Shown here in pieces: positions 9,716 through 18,677 of a DNA stretch of 64,000 bases. This stretch comes from Rhodospirillaceae bacterium (GTDB lineage: Bacteria; Pseudomonadota; Alphaproteobacteria; DSM-16000; Inquilinaceae), in contig JACKIG010000008.1 of the NCBI GenBank assembly GCA_020638595.1, positions 62,001 through 126,000 on the forward strand, written 5' to 3'. The notes under the pieces are model-generated. The model saw nothing but the letters and a program-made list of their open reading frames with translations, was not told the origin of the DNA and did not search any database. Within the stretch, counting starts at the first letter, position 1. Each line of letters begins with the position of its first letter. A program made the position numbers and the translations under genes.

Positions 9716-11302
9716 TCAGATCGGGATCGTCTTCGGCCTGGTGCGGCGCAGCCACGTCACCACCAGAAGTCGGGTGAACATGATCGCCGTGAACATCGAA
9801 CTGACGATGCCCAGCGACAGGGTCACGGCGAAGCCCTTCACCGGCCCCGAGCCCAGCGCGAACAGTAGGACCGCGGCGATCAGGGTCGTCACGTTGCTGT
9901 CGACGATGGTGGTCAGCGCCCGCGAATAGCCGGCATCGATGGCCGAGATGGGCGAGCGGCCTTGGCGGATCTCCTCGCGGATGCGCTCGAAGATCAGCAC
10001 GTTGGCATCGACGGCCATGCCGATCGTCAGCACGATGCCGGCGATGCCAGGCAGTGTCAGGGTTGCTTGCAGGATCGACAGCCCGGCCATCAGCAGCGCC
10101 AGATTGAACACCAGCGCCAAATTCGCCATCAGCCCGAACATGCCGTAACTGATGAACATGAAGATGACGACGGCAACGAAGCCGATCGCGGCGGCGATCT
10201 TGCCGGCGGCAATGCTGTCTGCGCCCAGGCCGGGGCCGACGCTGCGTTCTTCCAGGATCGTCAGCGCTGCCGGAAGGGCGCCGGCGCGCAGCAGCAGGGC
10301 GAGATCGGTGGCGCTCTGTACGGTGAACCCGCCTTCGATAATGCCGGCGCCGCCGAGAATCGGGGTGCGGATGACCGGCGCGCTGATCACTTCGCCATCC
10401 AGCACGATGGCGAACTGCCTGCCCACATTCTCCTCTGTGATATCGGCGAAGCGCCGGGCGCCGGCGGAATCGAAGCGGAAGCTGACGACCGGCGCGCCGT
10501 CCTGGAAGGTCGGCTGGGCATCCACCAGGTTGTCGCCGCTCAGCTCCACCCGCTTGCGCACGACATAGTCCCGCAGGGGTTCGCCCGCTTCGTCCGCTTC
10601 GCTGGACGGCAGCAGCTGCGATCCCGGCGGCAGCCGCCCTGCCCGCGCGTCGACAACCGACGTTTCGTGGTCGACAAGCTGGAAGGTCATGCTCGCCGTA
10701 CGGCCGATCAGGTCGCGGACACGCTCCGGATCGACTCCCGGAACCTGGACCAGGATGCGGTCCTCACCCTGGCGCTGAATGATCGGTTCCGTCGTGCCAA
10801 GCTCATCGATTCGACGGCGGATGATCTCGATGGACTGGCCAAGCGCATTGTCCCGCAGGTCGGGCAACGCCCCCTCCGCGAAGGCGACAGTGACCCGCCC
10901 GTTCTCATCCACCGAAGCCGTGACCTGATCGTCGACCTCTTCGGCGATGGCGAGGGCCTCGTCCCGACGGTCCGGGTCGCGCAGCGTGAACCCGGCGGTG
11001 GTGTCGGTCCTGCCCAGCTCGACATAGCCGATATCCGCCTGGCGCAGGCCGCGGCGCAAGCCGTCGACGATCGAGTCGAGCCTGTTGGTCAGCACGTCTT
11101 CCCACTGGACGCGCAGCAACAGATGGGATCCGCCCTGTAGGTCGAGACCCAGGTTCACCTGGCTGGTCGGCATCCAGCTTGGCAAGGACTGTTGCCAGTC
11201 CTGAACCGTTGCCCGGGGCAGGATGTTGGGCAAAGCATAGATGATCCCCAGGGCGCAGACGGCCAAGACCAGGATGATCTTCCATTTGGGAAAATAGACC
11301 AT
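9716..11302 (-). CDS. secD: Protein translocase subunit SecD
   Basis: 528 residues, normal for the family. One N-terminal helix (KIILVLAVCALGIIYALP) is followed by GLDLQGGSHLLLRV, the large periplasmic P1 head domain and a C-terminal six-helix region that includes GMAVDANVLIFERIREE. Works with SecF and YajC in the Sec holotranslocon. The gene begins 36 bp after yajC. Confidence 0.97.
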   Translation of the reverse strand: MVYFPKWKIILVLAVCALGIIYALPNILPRATVQDWQQSLPSWMPTSQVNLGLDLQGGSHLLLRVQWEDVLTNRLDSIVDGLRRGLRQADIGYVELGRTDTTAGFTLRDPDRRDEALAIAEEVDDQVTASVDENGRVTVAFAEGALPDLRDNALGQSIEIIRRRIDELGTTEPIIQRQGEDRILVQVPGVDPERVRDLIGRTASMTFQLVDHETSVVDARAGRLPPGSQLLPSSEADEAGEPLRDYVVRKRVELSGDNLVDAQPTFQDGAPVVSFRFDSAGARRFADITEENVGRQFAIVLDGEVISAPVIRTPILGGAGIIEGGFTVQSATDLALLLRAGALPAALTILEERSVGPGLGADSIAAGKIAAAIGFVAVVIFMFISYGMFGLMANLALVFNLALLMAGLSILQATLTLPGIAGIVLTIGMAVDANVLIFERIREEIRQGRSPISAIDAGYSRALTTIVDSNVTTLIAAVLLFALGSGPVKGFAVTLSLGIVSSMFTAIMFTRLLVVTWLRRTRPKTIPI

Positions 11303-11338
11303 TGCACTCGCCGCAGCTTCGCCGCGTTTCCTCGTTCG

Positions 11339-11764
11339 TCAGCGGCGGGACAGCACGCGCCCCAGGCCGCGCCGTGCGGGCCGGTCTTCCTGCTCGTCCG
11401 CAGGGACCGTATCGGCCGAAGCGGCTTCCGGCTCCTCGGCCTCGTCCTCGTCCCTGGCGCGGTCACGCGGTCGCCCGCCGCCCTTGGCCGGCTCCGTGCG
11501 CGCCAGGACATTGGACACCGTCCCACGGACGATCTTCACGCGCACATTGTCCGCGATCTCGATGGTCAGTTCGTCATCCGCCACCTTGGCGACGGTCCCG
11601 ATGATGCCGCCCCCCGTGACCACCCTGTCGCCGCGCCGCAGCGCCTGCAACATGTTGCGATGTTCCTTCATCCGCTTCTGCTGCGGACGGATCAGCAGGA
11701 AATAGAACACCACAAAGATCAGGATCAGCGGCAGAAATAGCTCTAACGGGTTTTGTCCTTCCAA
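11339..11764 (-). CDS. yajC: Preprotein translocase subunit YajC
   Basis: 141 residues: a single membrane helix (LPLILIFVVFYFLLIRP), then PQQKRMKEH and a cytoplasmic domain with VVTGGGIIGTVAKV, the YajC signature, followed by an extended charged tail. The start is a TTG preceded by GGAGAGG; no in-frame ATG or GTG lies near. It heads the yajC-secD-secF operon; about 260 bp separate it from the divergent ATPase gene. Confidence 0.93.
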   Translation of the reverse strand: MEGQNPLELFLPLILIFVVFYFLLIRPQQKRMKEHRNMLQALRRGDRVVTGGGIIGTVAKVADDELTIEIADNVRVKIVRGTVSNVLARTEPAKGGGRPRDRARDEDEAEEPEAASADTVPADEQEDRPARRGLGRVLSRR

Positions 11765-12025
11765 GGCCCCTCTCCCATGGCATGCCTGTAGGCTTGGCCG
11801 GCGGCCGGTCCCTGCGGCAAAGGTGCGGCACTATAGCGGGGCACGGGCGCCGCGCAACGGTGACGACCATCCGGCGAATGACCTTCCTCGATCCGGGGGC
11901 GAATGGTTGTCCCGGCGCCCACCGCTTGTTACCGTTCCCGCCGGCGCCCTACGGCCCGGTCAGCGCCGGTCTTGCCGGTGCGACGGTGCCGGCATCGACG
12001 CCGCCGCCCTCGTTCCTGCTGCCAG

Positions 12026-12907
12026 ATGGTGTTTCCCGTGGCGGAATTCGACCGCGAAATGCTTGCCCAGCTGACCCGCATCGCCGACGCGATCGAACGG
12101 CAGGCGCCGCCGGCCTTGCGCCCGGCCGACCTGGACGCCGCCGACGCCTTCGTCTGGCATGCCGATCAATCGGCGCTGGAACCGGTGGACAAGGTCGCCC
12201 GCCTGGACCTGGACCTGCTGCAAGGCATCGCGCGCCAGTGCGAGATCCTCTTGGACAATACCCGCCGCTTTGCCGTGGGCCTGCCCGCCAACAACGCGCT
12301 GCTGTGGGGGGCGCGCGGCATGGGCAAGAGTTCGCTGATCAAGGCCGTGCACGGCGCCGTCGCCGCCGAGCAACCCGGCACCCTGGCGTTGGTGGAGATC
12401 CACCGCGAGGATGTGGCCAGCCTACCGCGGCTGCTGACCATGCTGCGGCCGGCACGGCGCAGGATCGTGCTGTTCTGCGACGACCTGTCCTTCGACCAGT
12501 CCGACACCAGCTACAAGTCGCTGAAGGCCGTGCTGGAGGGCGGGATCGAAGGCCGGCCCGAGAACGTGATCTTCTACGCCACCTCCAACCGGCGCCACCT
12601 GATGCCGCGCGAGATGATCGAGAACGAACGGTCCACCGCCATCATCGCCGGCGAGGCGGTGGAGGAAAAGGTGTCGCTGTCGGACCGGTTCGGCCTGTGG
12701 CTGGGCTTTCACGCCTGCAACCAGGAGACGTTCATGCAGATGGTGGGCGGCTATGTCGCCGCCTACGGGCTGGAGATCGCCGAGGCGGACTGGCGGGCCG
12801 CCGCGCACGAATGGTCGATCACCCGCGGCGCCCGGTCCGGGCGGGTCGCCTGGCAGTTCATCCAGGATCTCGCCGGCCGCCTGGGTCGCCAGCTGGAGCG
12901 ACAATAG
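12026..12907 (+). CDS. DUF815-family AAA-type ATPase
   Basis: About 293 residues. It has a Walker A in LWGARGMGKSSLIKAV and a Walker B in IVLFCDDLSFD, followed by a sensor-like segment ENVIFYATSNRRHLMPR. This is the standard DUF815 arrangement, a P-loop ATPase family whose exact role is unsettled. The ATG at 12026 is chosen because the conserved domain begins soon after (MLAQLTRIADAIERQ); GTG codons at 12029 and 12038 are alternatives. The chromate transporter gene overlaps its 3' end. Confidence 0.88.
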   Translation: MVFPVAEFDREMLAQLTRIADAIERQAPPALRPADLDAADAFVWHADQSALEPVDKVARLDLDLLQGIARQCEILLDNTRRFAVGLPANNALLWGARGMGKSSLIKAVHGAVAAEQPGTLALVEIHREDVASLPRLLTMLRPARRRIVLFCDDLSFDQSDTSYKSLKAVLEGGIEGRPENVIFYATSNRRHLMPREMIENERSTAIIAGEAVEEKVSLSDRFGLWLGFHACNQETFMQMVGGYVAAYGLEIAEADWRAAAHEWSITRGARSGRVAWQFIQDLAGRLGRQLERQ

Positions 12908-14298
12908 CCGTCCCCGGTCCCAGCGGCACGGTCAGGCCGCCCTGGCCGAGCTTCAGCGAGGCCCTGGTCGTCTGGACACGGGTGGCGCTGCTGAGCTTCG
13001 GCGGGCCTGCCGGGCAGATCGCGGTGATGCACCGCATCCTGGTGGAGGAGAAGCGCTGGCTGGGCGAAGCCCGGTTCCTGCACGCCCTCAACTTCTGCAT
13101 GCTGCTGCCGGGACCGGAGGCGCAGCAGCTGGCCGTCTATGTGGGCTGGCTGATGCACCGCACGGCCGGCGGCATCGTCGCCGGCCTGCTGTTCGTCCTG
13201 CCCGGGGCCGTCGCCATCATGGCCTTGAGCTGGATCTATGCGATCTACGGCCAGGTGGCGCTGGTGACGGCGGTGTTCTTCGGGTTGAAGGCGGCGGTGC
13301 TTGCCATCGTGCTTCAGGCCGTCGTGCGAATCGGCCGGCGCGCGTTGAAGAGCGCACCGATGGTTGCCGTGGCGGCAACATCGTTCGCGGCGATCTTCGC
13401 CTTCGACGTGCCGTTTCCGTTGATCATCCTGGCCGCCGCCCTGACCGGCCTGGTTGCCGAGCGCGTCGGCGCCCGGGCATTCCGCATCGTCGGCACGCAT
13501 GGCGGCCCCGATGCCGCCGACGCCTGCGATGGCGATACGGTGCTGGGCGACGCCCTGCCCCCCCACGCGCGGCCGGGCGGGGCACGGACGCTGGCCATCG
13601 GCGGCGCCCTGCTGGTGCTGTGGCTGGCCCCGACGGCCGTGCTGCTTCTCGTGCTCGGCCCCGATCACGTGTTCAGCGCGATCGCCGGCTTCTTCAGCAG
13701 GATGGCGGTCGTGACCTTCGGCGGCGCCTATGCGGTGCTGGCCTATGTGGCCCAGGCGGCGGTCGATACCTTCGGATGGCTTGCCCCGGGCGAGATGCTG
13801 GACGGCCTCGGCATGGCGGAAACGACGCCCGGCCCGCTGATCATGGTCACGCAATTCGTCGGGTTCATGGGCGCGTTTCGCGACCCCGGTGCGCTTGCGC
13901 CGCTGGTGGCCGGGACGCTTGGGGGCCTGCTGACCACCTGGGTCACTTTCGCCCCATGCTTCCTGTGGATCTTCGTCTGCGCGCCGCATGTGGAACGGCT
14001 GCGCGGCAACCTGGCGCTGTCGGCCGGGCTGGCGGCCATCACGGCGGCGGTGGTCGGCGTCGTTCTGAACCTGGCCGTCTGGTTCGCCCTGCACACCCTG
14101 TTCCGCGAGGTGGGCAGCTTTCAGGGGGCCGGGCTGCAGGTGGCCGTACCTCGGCTGGCGACGCTGGACCCCGCCGCGGCCGGCCTTGCTGGCGCCGCGC
14201 TGGCCGCCGCCTTCGTCTTCAAAGTGAACACCGTGGCCCTGCTGGCGGGGGCGGCGGCCTGCGGTGCCGCCCTGCATGCCCTGGGGGTGGTCAGCTAA
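12811..14298 (+). CDS. chrA: Chromate transporter (CHR family), two-domain
   Basis: About 495 residues in two homologous CHR halves. The first opens LLSFGGPAGQIAVMHR, followed by FCMLLPGPEAQQLAVYVGW. The second has VVTFGGAYAVLAYVAQ, followed by GMAETTPGPLIMVTQFVGF. About ten to twelve hydrophobic helices make it an inner-membrane permease of the ChrA type (chromate efflux coupled to proton uptake in studied members). The start is uncertain. The only in-frame ATG near the conserved N-terminus is at 12811, inside the upstream ATPase gene (97-bp overlap), and I see no ATG, GTG or TTG between it and the first motif. The true substrate is not proven by sequence. Confidence 0.9.
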   Translation: MVDHPRRPVRAGRLAVHPGSRRPPGSPAGATIAVPGPSGTVRPPWPSFSEALVVWTRVALLSFGGPAGQIAVMHRILVEEKRWLGEARFLHALNFCMLLPGPEAQQLAVYVGWLMHRTAGGIVAGLLFVLPGAVAIMALSWIYAIYGQVALVTAVFFGLKAAVLAIVLQAVVRIGRRALKSAPMVAVAATSFAAIFAFDVPFPLIILAAALTGLVAERVGARAFRIVGTHGGPDAADACDGDTVLGDALPPHARPGGARTLAIGGALLVLWLAPTAVLLLVLGPDHVFSAIAGFFSRMAVVTFGGAYAVLAYVAQAAVDTFGWLAPGEMLDGLGMAETTPGPLIMVTQFVGFMGAFRDPGALAPLVAGTLGGLLTTWVTFAPCFLWIFVCAPHVERLRGNLALSAGLAAITAAVVGVVLNLAVWFALHTLFREVGSFQGAGLQVAVPRLATLDPAAAGLAGAALAAAFVFKVNTVALLAGAAACGAALHALGVVS

Positions 14299-14567
14299 CC
14301 GTCGTGGCCGGTCAGCCTGGCCCGTTCCTGCTCATGCGCAGGGTCCATCAGCTTGTGCAGATGGACGATGAAGTACCGGACATGCGCATCGTCGACGGTC
14401 GCCCCGGTGGCGCCGCGCCAGGCGGCGTAGGCTTCGGCGTAGTTGGGAAACACCCCGACGATATGGACCTTCTCGAGGTCGGCGAACTGGTTGCTTCCGG
14501 GCTCGACCAGTTCACCGCCGAAGACCAGGTGCAGCAGCTGTCGCGGTACGGTGTCTTCGCTCATCAT
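14295..14567 (-). CDS. DUF4170 family small protein
   Basis: 90 residues resembling the DUF4170 family found across alphaproteobacteria: LLHLVFGGELVEPGSNQF, then VHIVGVFPNYAEAYAAWRG, then YFIVHLHKLMDP. It has no membrane segment and no catalytic signature. Two ATGs in tandem follow GAGGGGG; the second (14564) has better spacing. It overlaps the chrA stop by four bases on the opposite strand. Function unknown. Confidence 0.85.
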   Translation of the reverse strand: MMSEDTVPRQLLHLVFGGELVEPGSNQFADLEKVHIVGVFPNYAEAYAAWRGATGATVDDAHVRYFIVHLHKLMDPAHEQERARLTGHDG

Positions 14568-14599
14568 TCCCCCTCAGGACAGCCGCGCCAAGCAGGGCT

Positions 14600-15916
14600 C
14601 TAGCGGGACAGCGGGGGCAGGAAGCCGCCCGGATCGACGGCTTCGGTCCCCCGGCGGATTTCGAAATGCAGTTGCGGGGCGTTGACCGTGCCGCTGGCCC
14701 CGACCGTGGCGATCGGCTGGCCGTACCGCACCGTCTCGCCGCGCTGCACCAGCAGTTCGTCCAGATGGGCATAGGCCGTCACCCAGTCGCCTTCATGGCG
14801 GACCAGCAGCAGGTTGCCGTACCCGCGCAGTTCGTTGCCGGCATAGGCGACGACACCGTCGGCCGCGGCCGTGACACTGGCCCCGCGCGCGGCTGAGATA
14901 TTGATCCCGTCGTTGTGGGTGCCGTCGGGCTTGGGTCCGAAGCCGGAGATGACCGTTCCGACGATCGGCCAGCCGAAACGGTCGCCGCGCGGCGGCGGAC
15001 CGGCGGCCGCCGCGGGTGGATCCGCCACCGCCGGCGGCGGCAACGCAGCCGTCTGCGTGGGTGGGGAGACCGGCGAACCAGGTGCAGGCCCCAGCGACAG
15101 TCCCGACGGTGCCGGCAGAGGTTGGGCCGGTGTCGGCGGCGCCGGCGATGCCTGCGCCGGGGTCTGCGGCGCCGGCTCGATGGCCAGGGGCACCCTGGCC
15201 GGCGCCTCCACGGTGGGCGAGACCGCGGACGGCACCAGCGCCAGCGGCTGCCCGGGCTGGCGCGGCGGCGCGCCATCGGCCGCCGACTGCGGCTGGGCCG
15301 GCAAGGGGGCCAGCGTTTCCACCGTCACCGCCGAGGAGCCCGGCGAAGGGGGCGCCTCGAACCCGATATCCTCGCCCTGCGTCAGCGCCATCGGCCGGGC
15401 GCTGGCCGACTGCGCCGGCGCCTGGGACGGCGATACCACCTGGTAGTGCTCCGCCGTCAGAATGATCGGGTTGCGGCGCGCGGGAAGCCGCAGCCGTTGG
15501 CCGGGCTGAATCGTGTAGGGGATGGTCAGGCCGTTGGCCGCAGCCAGGTCCGCCTGATCGACGCCATGCGCCGCCGCGATCGCCGACAACGATTCGCCCG
15601 ACGCGACGATGTGTTCGTCGGGGACCGGTATGCGCAGAAGCTGGCCCCGCCGCAGGCTGTAGGGTGCGCTCAATCCGTTGAGGGCAATCACCTGGTCGGG
15701 GTCGACGTCATGGCGCAACGCCACGTCGAAGACGGTGTCGCCCGTCATGACCTCGACGTAGTCGGGCGCCGGTCCGGCCGGTGCGGCAAAATGTACCGGC
15801 GGCCTGGGGGCATTGCAGGCCGCCAGGGTCAGTCCCAGCGCAGCTACCAGGATGCTGCCCGCGAGTCGTCCTCGTCGGGCAGGTTGGGCAGCAGTGGAAC
15901 GAAGCGGACAGGCCAC
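14600..15916 (-). CDS. LysM and M23-peptidase domain lipoprotein (NlpD/EnvC-like)
   Basis: 438 residues. The N-terminus has a lipobox LTLAAC (cysteine at about residue 34), then two LysM modules (about 50-95 and 105-150), a long Pro/Ala-rich linker and a C-terminal M23 domain with the pattern NDGINISAARGASVTAA, AYAHLDE, and LHFEIRRG. In NlpD-type activators the M23 zinc site is degenerate. Here HNDGIN, HLDE and LHFEIR keep several histidines, so enzyme or activator cannot be decided. The start is GTG at 15916, overlapping pcm by 73 bp, and no other start is available before the signal. The gene follows surE-pcm, a gene order shared widely with nlpD. Confidence 0.9.
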   Translation of the reverse strand: MACPLRSTAAQPARRGRLAGSILVAALGLTLAACNAPRPPVHFAAPAGPAPDYVEVMTGDTVFDVALRHDVDPDQVIALNGLSAPYSLRRGQLLRIPVPDEHIVASGESLSAIAAAHGVDQADLAAANGLTIPYTIQPGQRLRLPARRNPIILTAEHYQVVSPSQAPAQSASARPMALTQGEDIGFEAPPSPGSSAVTVETLAPLPAQPQSAADGAPPRQPGQPLALVPSAVSPTVEAPARVPLAIEPAPQTPAQASPAPPTPAQPLPAPSGLSLGPAPGSPVSPPTQTAALPPPAVADPPAAAAGPPPRGDRFGWPIVGTVISGFGPKPDGTHNDGINISAARGASVTAAADGVVAYAGNELRGYGNLLLVRHEGDWVTAYAHLDELLVQRGETVRYGQPIATVGASGTVNAPQLHFEIRRGTEAVDPGGFLPPLSR

Positions 15917-16512
15917 AGATTCTCACGCTCCAAGCCGGCTTCCGTCCGGCGGATCCGGACGAGCCTTTGTTCGCGCCGTTCATCCCCCATGGGGATGACC
16001 AGAACACCACCAACTCCAAGCTGGTCCGTCAAGGCCGGTGGCGGTGCGACGCCGCTATGGGCGGCCGTCACCATGATCCGGTCGAAGGGGGCCTGTTCGG
16101 GCCAGCCCCTCATCCCATCGGCGACGCGTGTGGTGATATTATGGATGCGCAGGGCCGCAAAGCGGGCTTCAGCCACATCCAGCAGCGCGCGGTGGCGCTC
16201 CACCGTATAGAGCCGGCGGCAGAGCTTCGCCAGAACGCAGGCCTGGTAGCCAGATCCGGTGCCGATCTCCAGCACCTTGTGCAGGTCCCCGACCTCCAGT
16301 TCCTGGGTCATGTACGCCACAACCAGCGGCTGGCTGATCGTCTGTCCCATGCCGATCGGCAGCGCACGGTCTTCGTAGGCCTGGTCCATGAAGTTCTCGG
16401 GCACGAACTGCTCGCGCGGCACCCGCTCCAGCGCCCCAAGAACCCTGTGGTCGGTGATCCCCGACCGGCGCAGATGCATCAGCAGCCTGATCTTGCGCGC
16501 ATCGGCGCTCAC
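15844..16512 (-). CDS. pcm: Protein-L-isoaspartate O-methyltransferase
   Basis: 222-residue SAM-dependent repair enzyme that methylates isoaspartyl residues in aged proteins. Visible motifs are RVPREQFVP, PIGMGQTISQPLVVA, the SAM-binding loop EIGTGSGYQACVLA, and GGVLVIPMG. The start is a GTG whose last two bases begin the surE stop TGA (GTGA overlap), so the two are translationally coupled. Confidence 0.95.
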   Translation of the reverse strand: MSADARKIRLLMHLRRSGITDHRVLGALERVPREQFVPENFMDQAYEDRALPIGMGQTISQPLVVAYMTQELEVGDLHKVLEIGTGSGYQACVLAKLCRRLYTVERHRALLDVAEARFAALRIHNITTRVADGMRGWPEQAPFDRIMVTAAHSGVAPPPALTDQLGVGGVLVIPMGDERREQRLVRIRRTEAGLERENLWPVRFVPLLPNLPDEDDSRAASW

Positions 16513-17276
16513 GAAAGGGCCTGCTGGAGGGTCTGGATGGTGGGATAGTGCGTCAGGTCCAGAAACAGCGGCGTCACCGTGATCTTGCCCGATTGCAGGC
16601 CGAACACGTCGGTATCGGGGGCGATCTCGCCGTCGCTGCGGGCCGTGCCGATCCAGAAATAGGTCCGGCCCCTGGGGTCGAGACGTTCCGTCAGCTCGTC
16701 GCCGATCTTGCGGTTGCCGTGCCGGGCCACGGCGACGCCCGTCACCTCCTGCGGGCCGCGTGCGGGAAAGTTGATGTTGATCAGGACATTGCGGGGCCAC
16801 TCGGCGGCAATCAGCTGCCGCAGCAGGCCCGGCGCCCAATGCCGCACCGTGGCGAAGTCGATGGGCCGGTCCGCCATCTCCTGGCTCAGCGCCATCGACC
16901 GGATGCCCAGCAGCGTCGCCTCCATGGCCGCGGCGATCGTGCCCGAATAGGTCACGTCCTCGCCGATGTTGAAGCCGTGGTTGATGCCCGACAAGACCAG
17001 GTCCGGCTTGCGGTCGGCCAGGATGTGGTTGATCGCCAGCAGGACGCAGTCCGTGGGCGTGCCGTCCACGGTGAACCGCTGTTCGCCCACCTCGCGCAGG
17101 CGCAGCGGACGATGGATGGTCAGCGAATGGCTGGCGGCGCTCTGTTCCGTCGCCGGTGCGCACAGCCAGACGTCGTCCGACAGCTCGCGCGCCAGGCGCT
17201 CCAGCTCCCCCAGGCCCGCCGCGTTCAGGCCATCGTCGTTGGTCAGCAGGATCCGGGGTGGCCGGCCCTCAGTCAT
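16509..17276 (-). CDS. surE: 5'-nucleotidase SurE
   Basis: About 255 residues. Metal-dependent nucleoside 5'-monophosphate phosphatase of stationary-phase survival. The motifs are LLTNDDG (metal-binding Asp pair), CAPATEQSAASHSLT, and SGINHGFNIGEDVTYSGT. The ATG at 17276 overlaps the serS stop within ATGACTGA; a GTG nine bases upstream (17285) is equally possible. It is part of serS-surE-pcm, all overlapping. Confidence 0.96.
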   Translation of the reverse strand: MTEGRPPRILLTNDDGLNAAGLGELERLARELSDDVWLCAPATEQSAASHSLTIHRPLRLREVGEQRFTVDGTPTDCVLLAINHILADRKPDLVLSGINHGFNIGEDVTYSGTIAAAMEATLLGIRSMALSQEMADRPIDFATVRHWAPGLLRQLIAAEWPRNVLININFPARGPQEVTGVAVARHGNRKIGDELTERLDPRGRTYFWIGTARSDGEIAPDTDVFGLQSGKITVTPLFLDLTHYPTIQTLQQALS

Positions 17277-18549
17277 GGTCGTCACGACGGATGACTTCCG
17301 TTCCGCCCATATAGCTGCGCAGCGCCTCGGGCACGATGATGCTGCCGTCGGGCTGCTGGCCCGCTTCCATCACCGCGATCAGCGCGCGGCCGACGGCGAC
17401 GCCCGAACCGTTGAGCGTGTGGACGAAGCGTGTCGCCTTCTCCCCGCGCGGGCGGCAGCGCGCATTCATCCGCCGCGCCTGGAAATCCCCGCAGGACGAA
17501 CAGGACGAAATCTCCCGATAGGCCTTCTGCCCAGGCAGCCACACCTCGATGTCGTAGGTCCGGCGCGACGCAAAGCCGATATCGGCGGAGCACAGGGAGA
17601 TCACGCGGTAGGCCAGGCCCAGCCGCTGCAGCACCGTCTCCGCACAGCCGGTCATCCGCTCCAGCTCCGCGTCGGACTCCTCCGGCGCGGTCACGCTGAC
17701 CAGCTCCACCTTGTTGAACTGATGCTGGCGGATCATGCCCCGCACATCCTTGCCGGCGGCCCCGGCCTCCGACCGGTAGCAGGCGGTCAGGGCGGTGACG
17801 CGCTGCGGCAGCGCCTCGGCCTCCAGGATCTCGCCGGCGACCAAATTGGTCAGCGGCACCTCGGCCGTGGGGATCAGCCAATGGCCCGTGCCGGTCCTGA
17901 ACAGGTCATCGGCGAACTTCGGAAGCTGTCCCGTGCCGAACACGGCCTCGTCACGCACCAGGAACGGTGGGGCGATCTCCAGGTACCCGTGCTCGCGCGT
18001 GTGCAGGTCGATCATGAACTGGCCCAATGCGCGTTCCAGCCGGGCGAGCGCGCCGCGCAGCACGACGAAGCGGGCTCCCGACAGCTTCGCCGCCGCGGCG
18101 AAGTCCATCATGCCCAGCGCTTCGCCCAGCTCGAAATGCTCGCGCGCGCCGGCCGGCACGATCGGCTCGCCCCAGCGGCGGATTTCCACGTTGTCGGCTT
18201 CGCTCTGGCCATCGGCGACATCATCGGCGATCAGGTTCGGCAGCCCGACCAGCAGGTCCTGCAAGCCGGTCCCCACCTGCCGCTCCTCCGCCTCCAGCTT
18301 GGCGATGCGGTCCTTGATGCGCGAGACCTCGTCGATCAGCCGTCCCGCGTCCCCGCCCTGCTGCTTCACCGCGCCGATCTCGCGCGAGGCGTCGTTGCGG
18401 CGCGCCTGAAGCTGCTGAAGCTCCGTCTGCAGCGACCGGCGCGTCTCGTCGAGGGACAGGATCGTCGACGCCTGCGGGGCGATGCCGCGGCGGCCCAGGA
18501 TTCTGTCGAAATCCTCAGGGTTCTCCCTGATCCAGCGAATGTCATGCAT
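17269..18549 (-). CDS. serS: Seryl-tRNA synthetase
   Basis: 426 residues, class II synthetase. The N-terminal helical arm (about 30-100) binds the long variable arm of tRNA-Ser. Class II motif 2 lies around QFNKVELVS and motif 3 at NGSGVAVGRALIAVME. Length and start (MHDIRWIRENPE) are typical. It heads serS-surE-pcm-M23; a 128-bp gap separates it from the tatC stop upstream. Confidence 0.97.
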   Translation of the reverse strand: MHDIRWIRENPEDFDRILGRRGIAPQASTILSLDETRRSLQTELQQLQARRNDASREIGAVKQQGGDAGRLIDEVSRIKDRIAKLEAEERQVGTGLQDLLVGLPNLIADDVADGQSEADNVEIRRWGEPIVPAGAREHFELGEALGMMDFAAAAKLSGARFVVLRGALARLERALGQFMIDLHTREHGYLEIAPPFLVRDEAVFGTGQLPKFADDLFRTGTGHWLIPTAEVPLTNLVAGEILEAEALPQRVTALTACYRSEAGAAGKDVRGMIRQHQFNKVELVSVTAPEESDAELERMTGCAETVLQRLGLAYRVISLCSADIGFASRRTYDIEVWLPGQKAYREISSCSSCGDFQARRMNARCRPRGEKATRFVHTLNGSGVAVGRALIAVMEAGQQPDGSIIVPEALRSYMGGTEVIRRDDHD

Positions 18550-18677
18550 GTCGGCGGCTAAGCCCTGTCGGTGGGCGGACGGCCCGGTCAGTCCTCGCGG
18601 GACGCGTCCCTGAGCGGACGCCCCTTATAGAAAGCTTGCGGGGTCCAATCCACCCCGCGGCAGACCCGCATCGGCGG

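Noticed and set aside
9962..11140. 392-codon plus-strand frame within secD
   Set aside because: Antisense shadow, rich in Gln, Arg and His, with no motif or ribosome-binding site.
11782..14298. A single 838-codon frame covering the ATPase and chromate transporter
   Set aside because: The first 340 codons are an out-of-frame reading of the DUF815 ATPase gene; only the part from about 12811 has CHR-family sequence.
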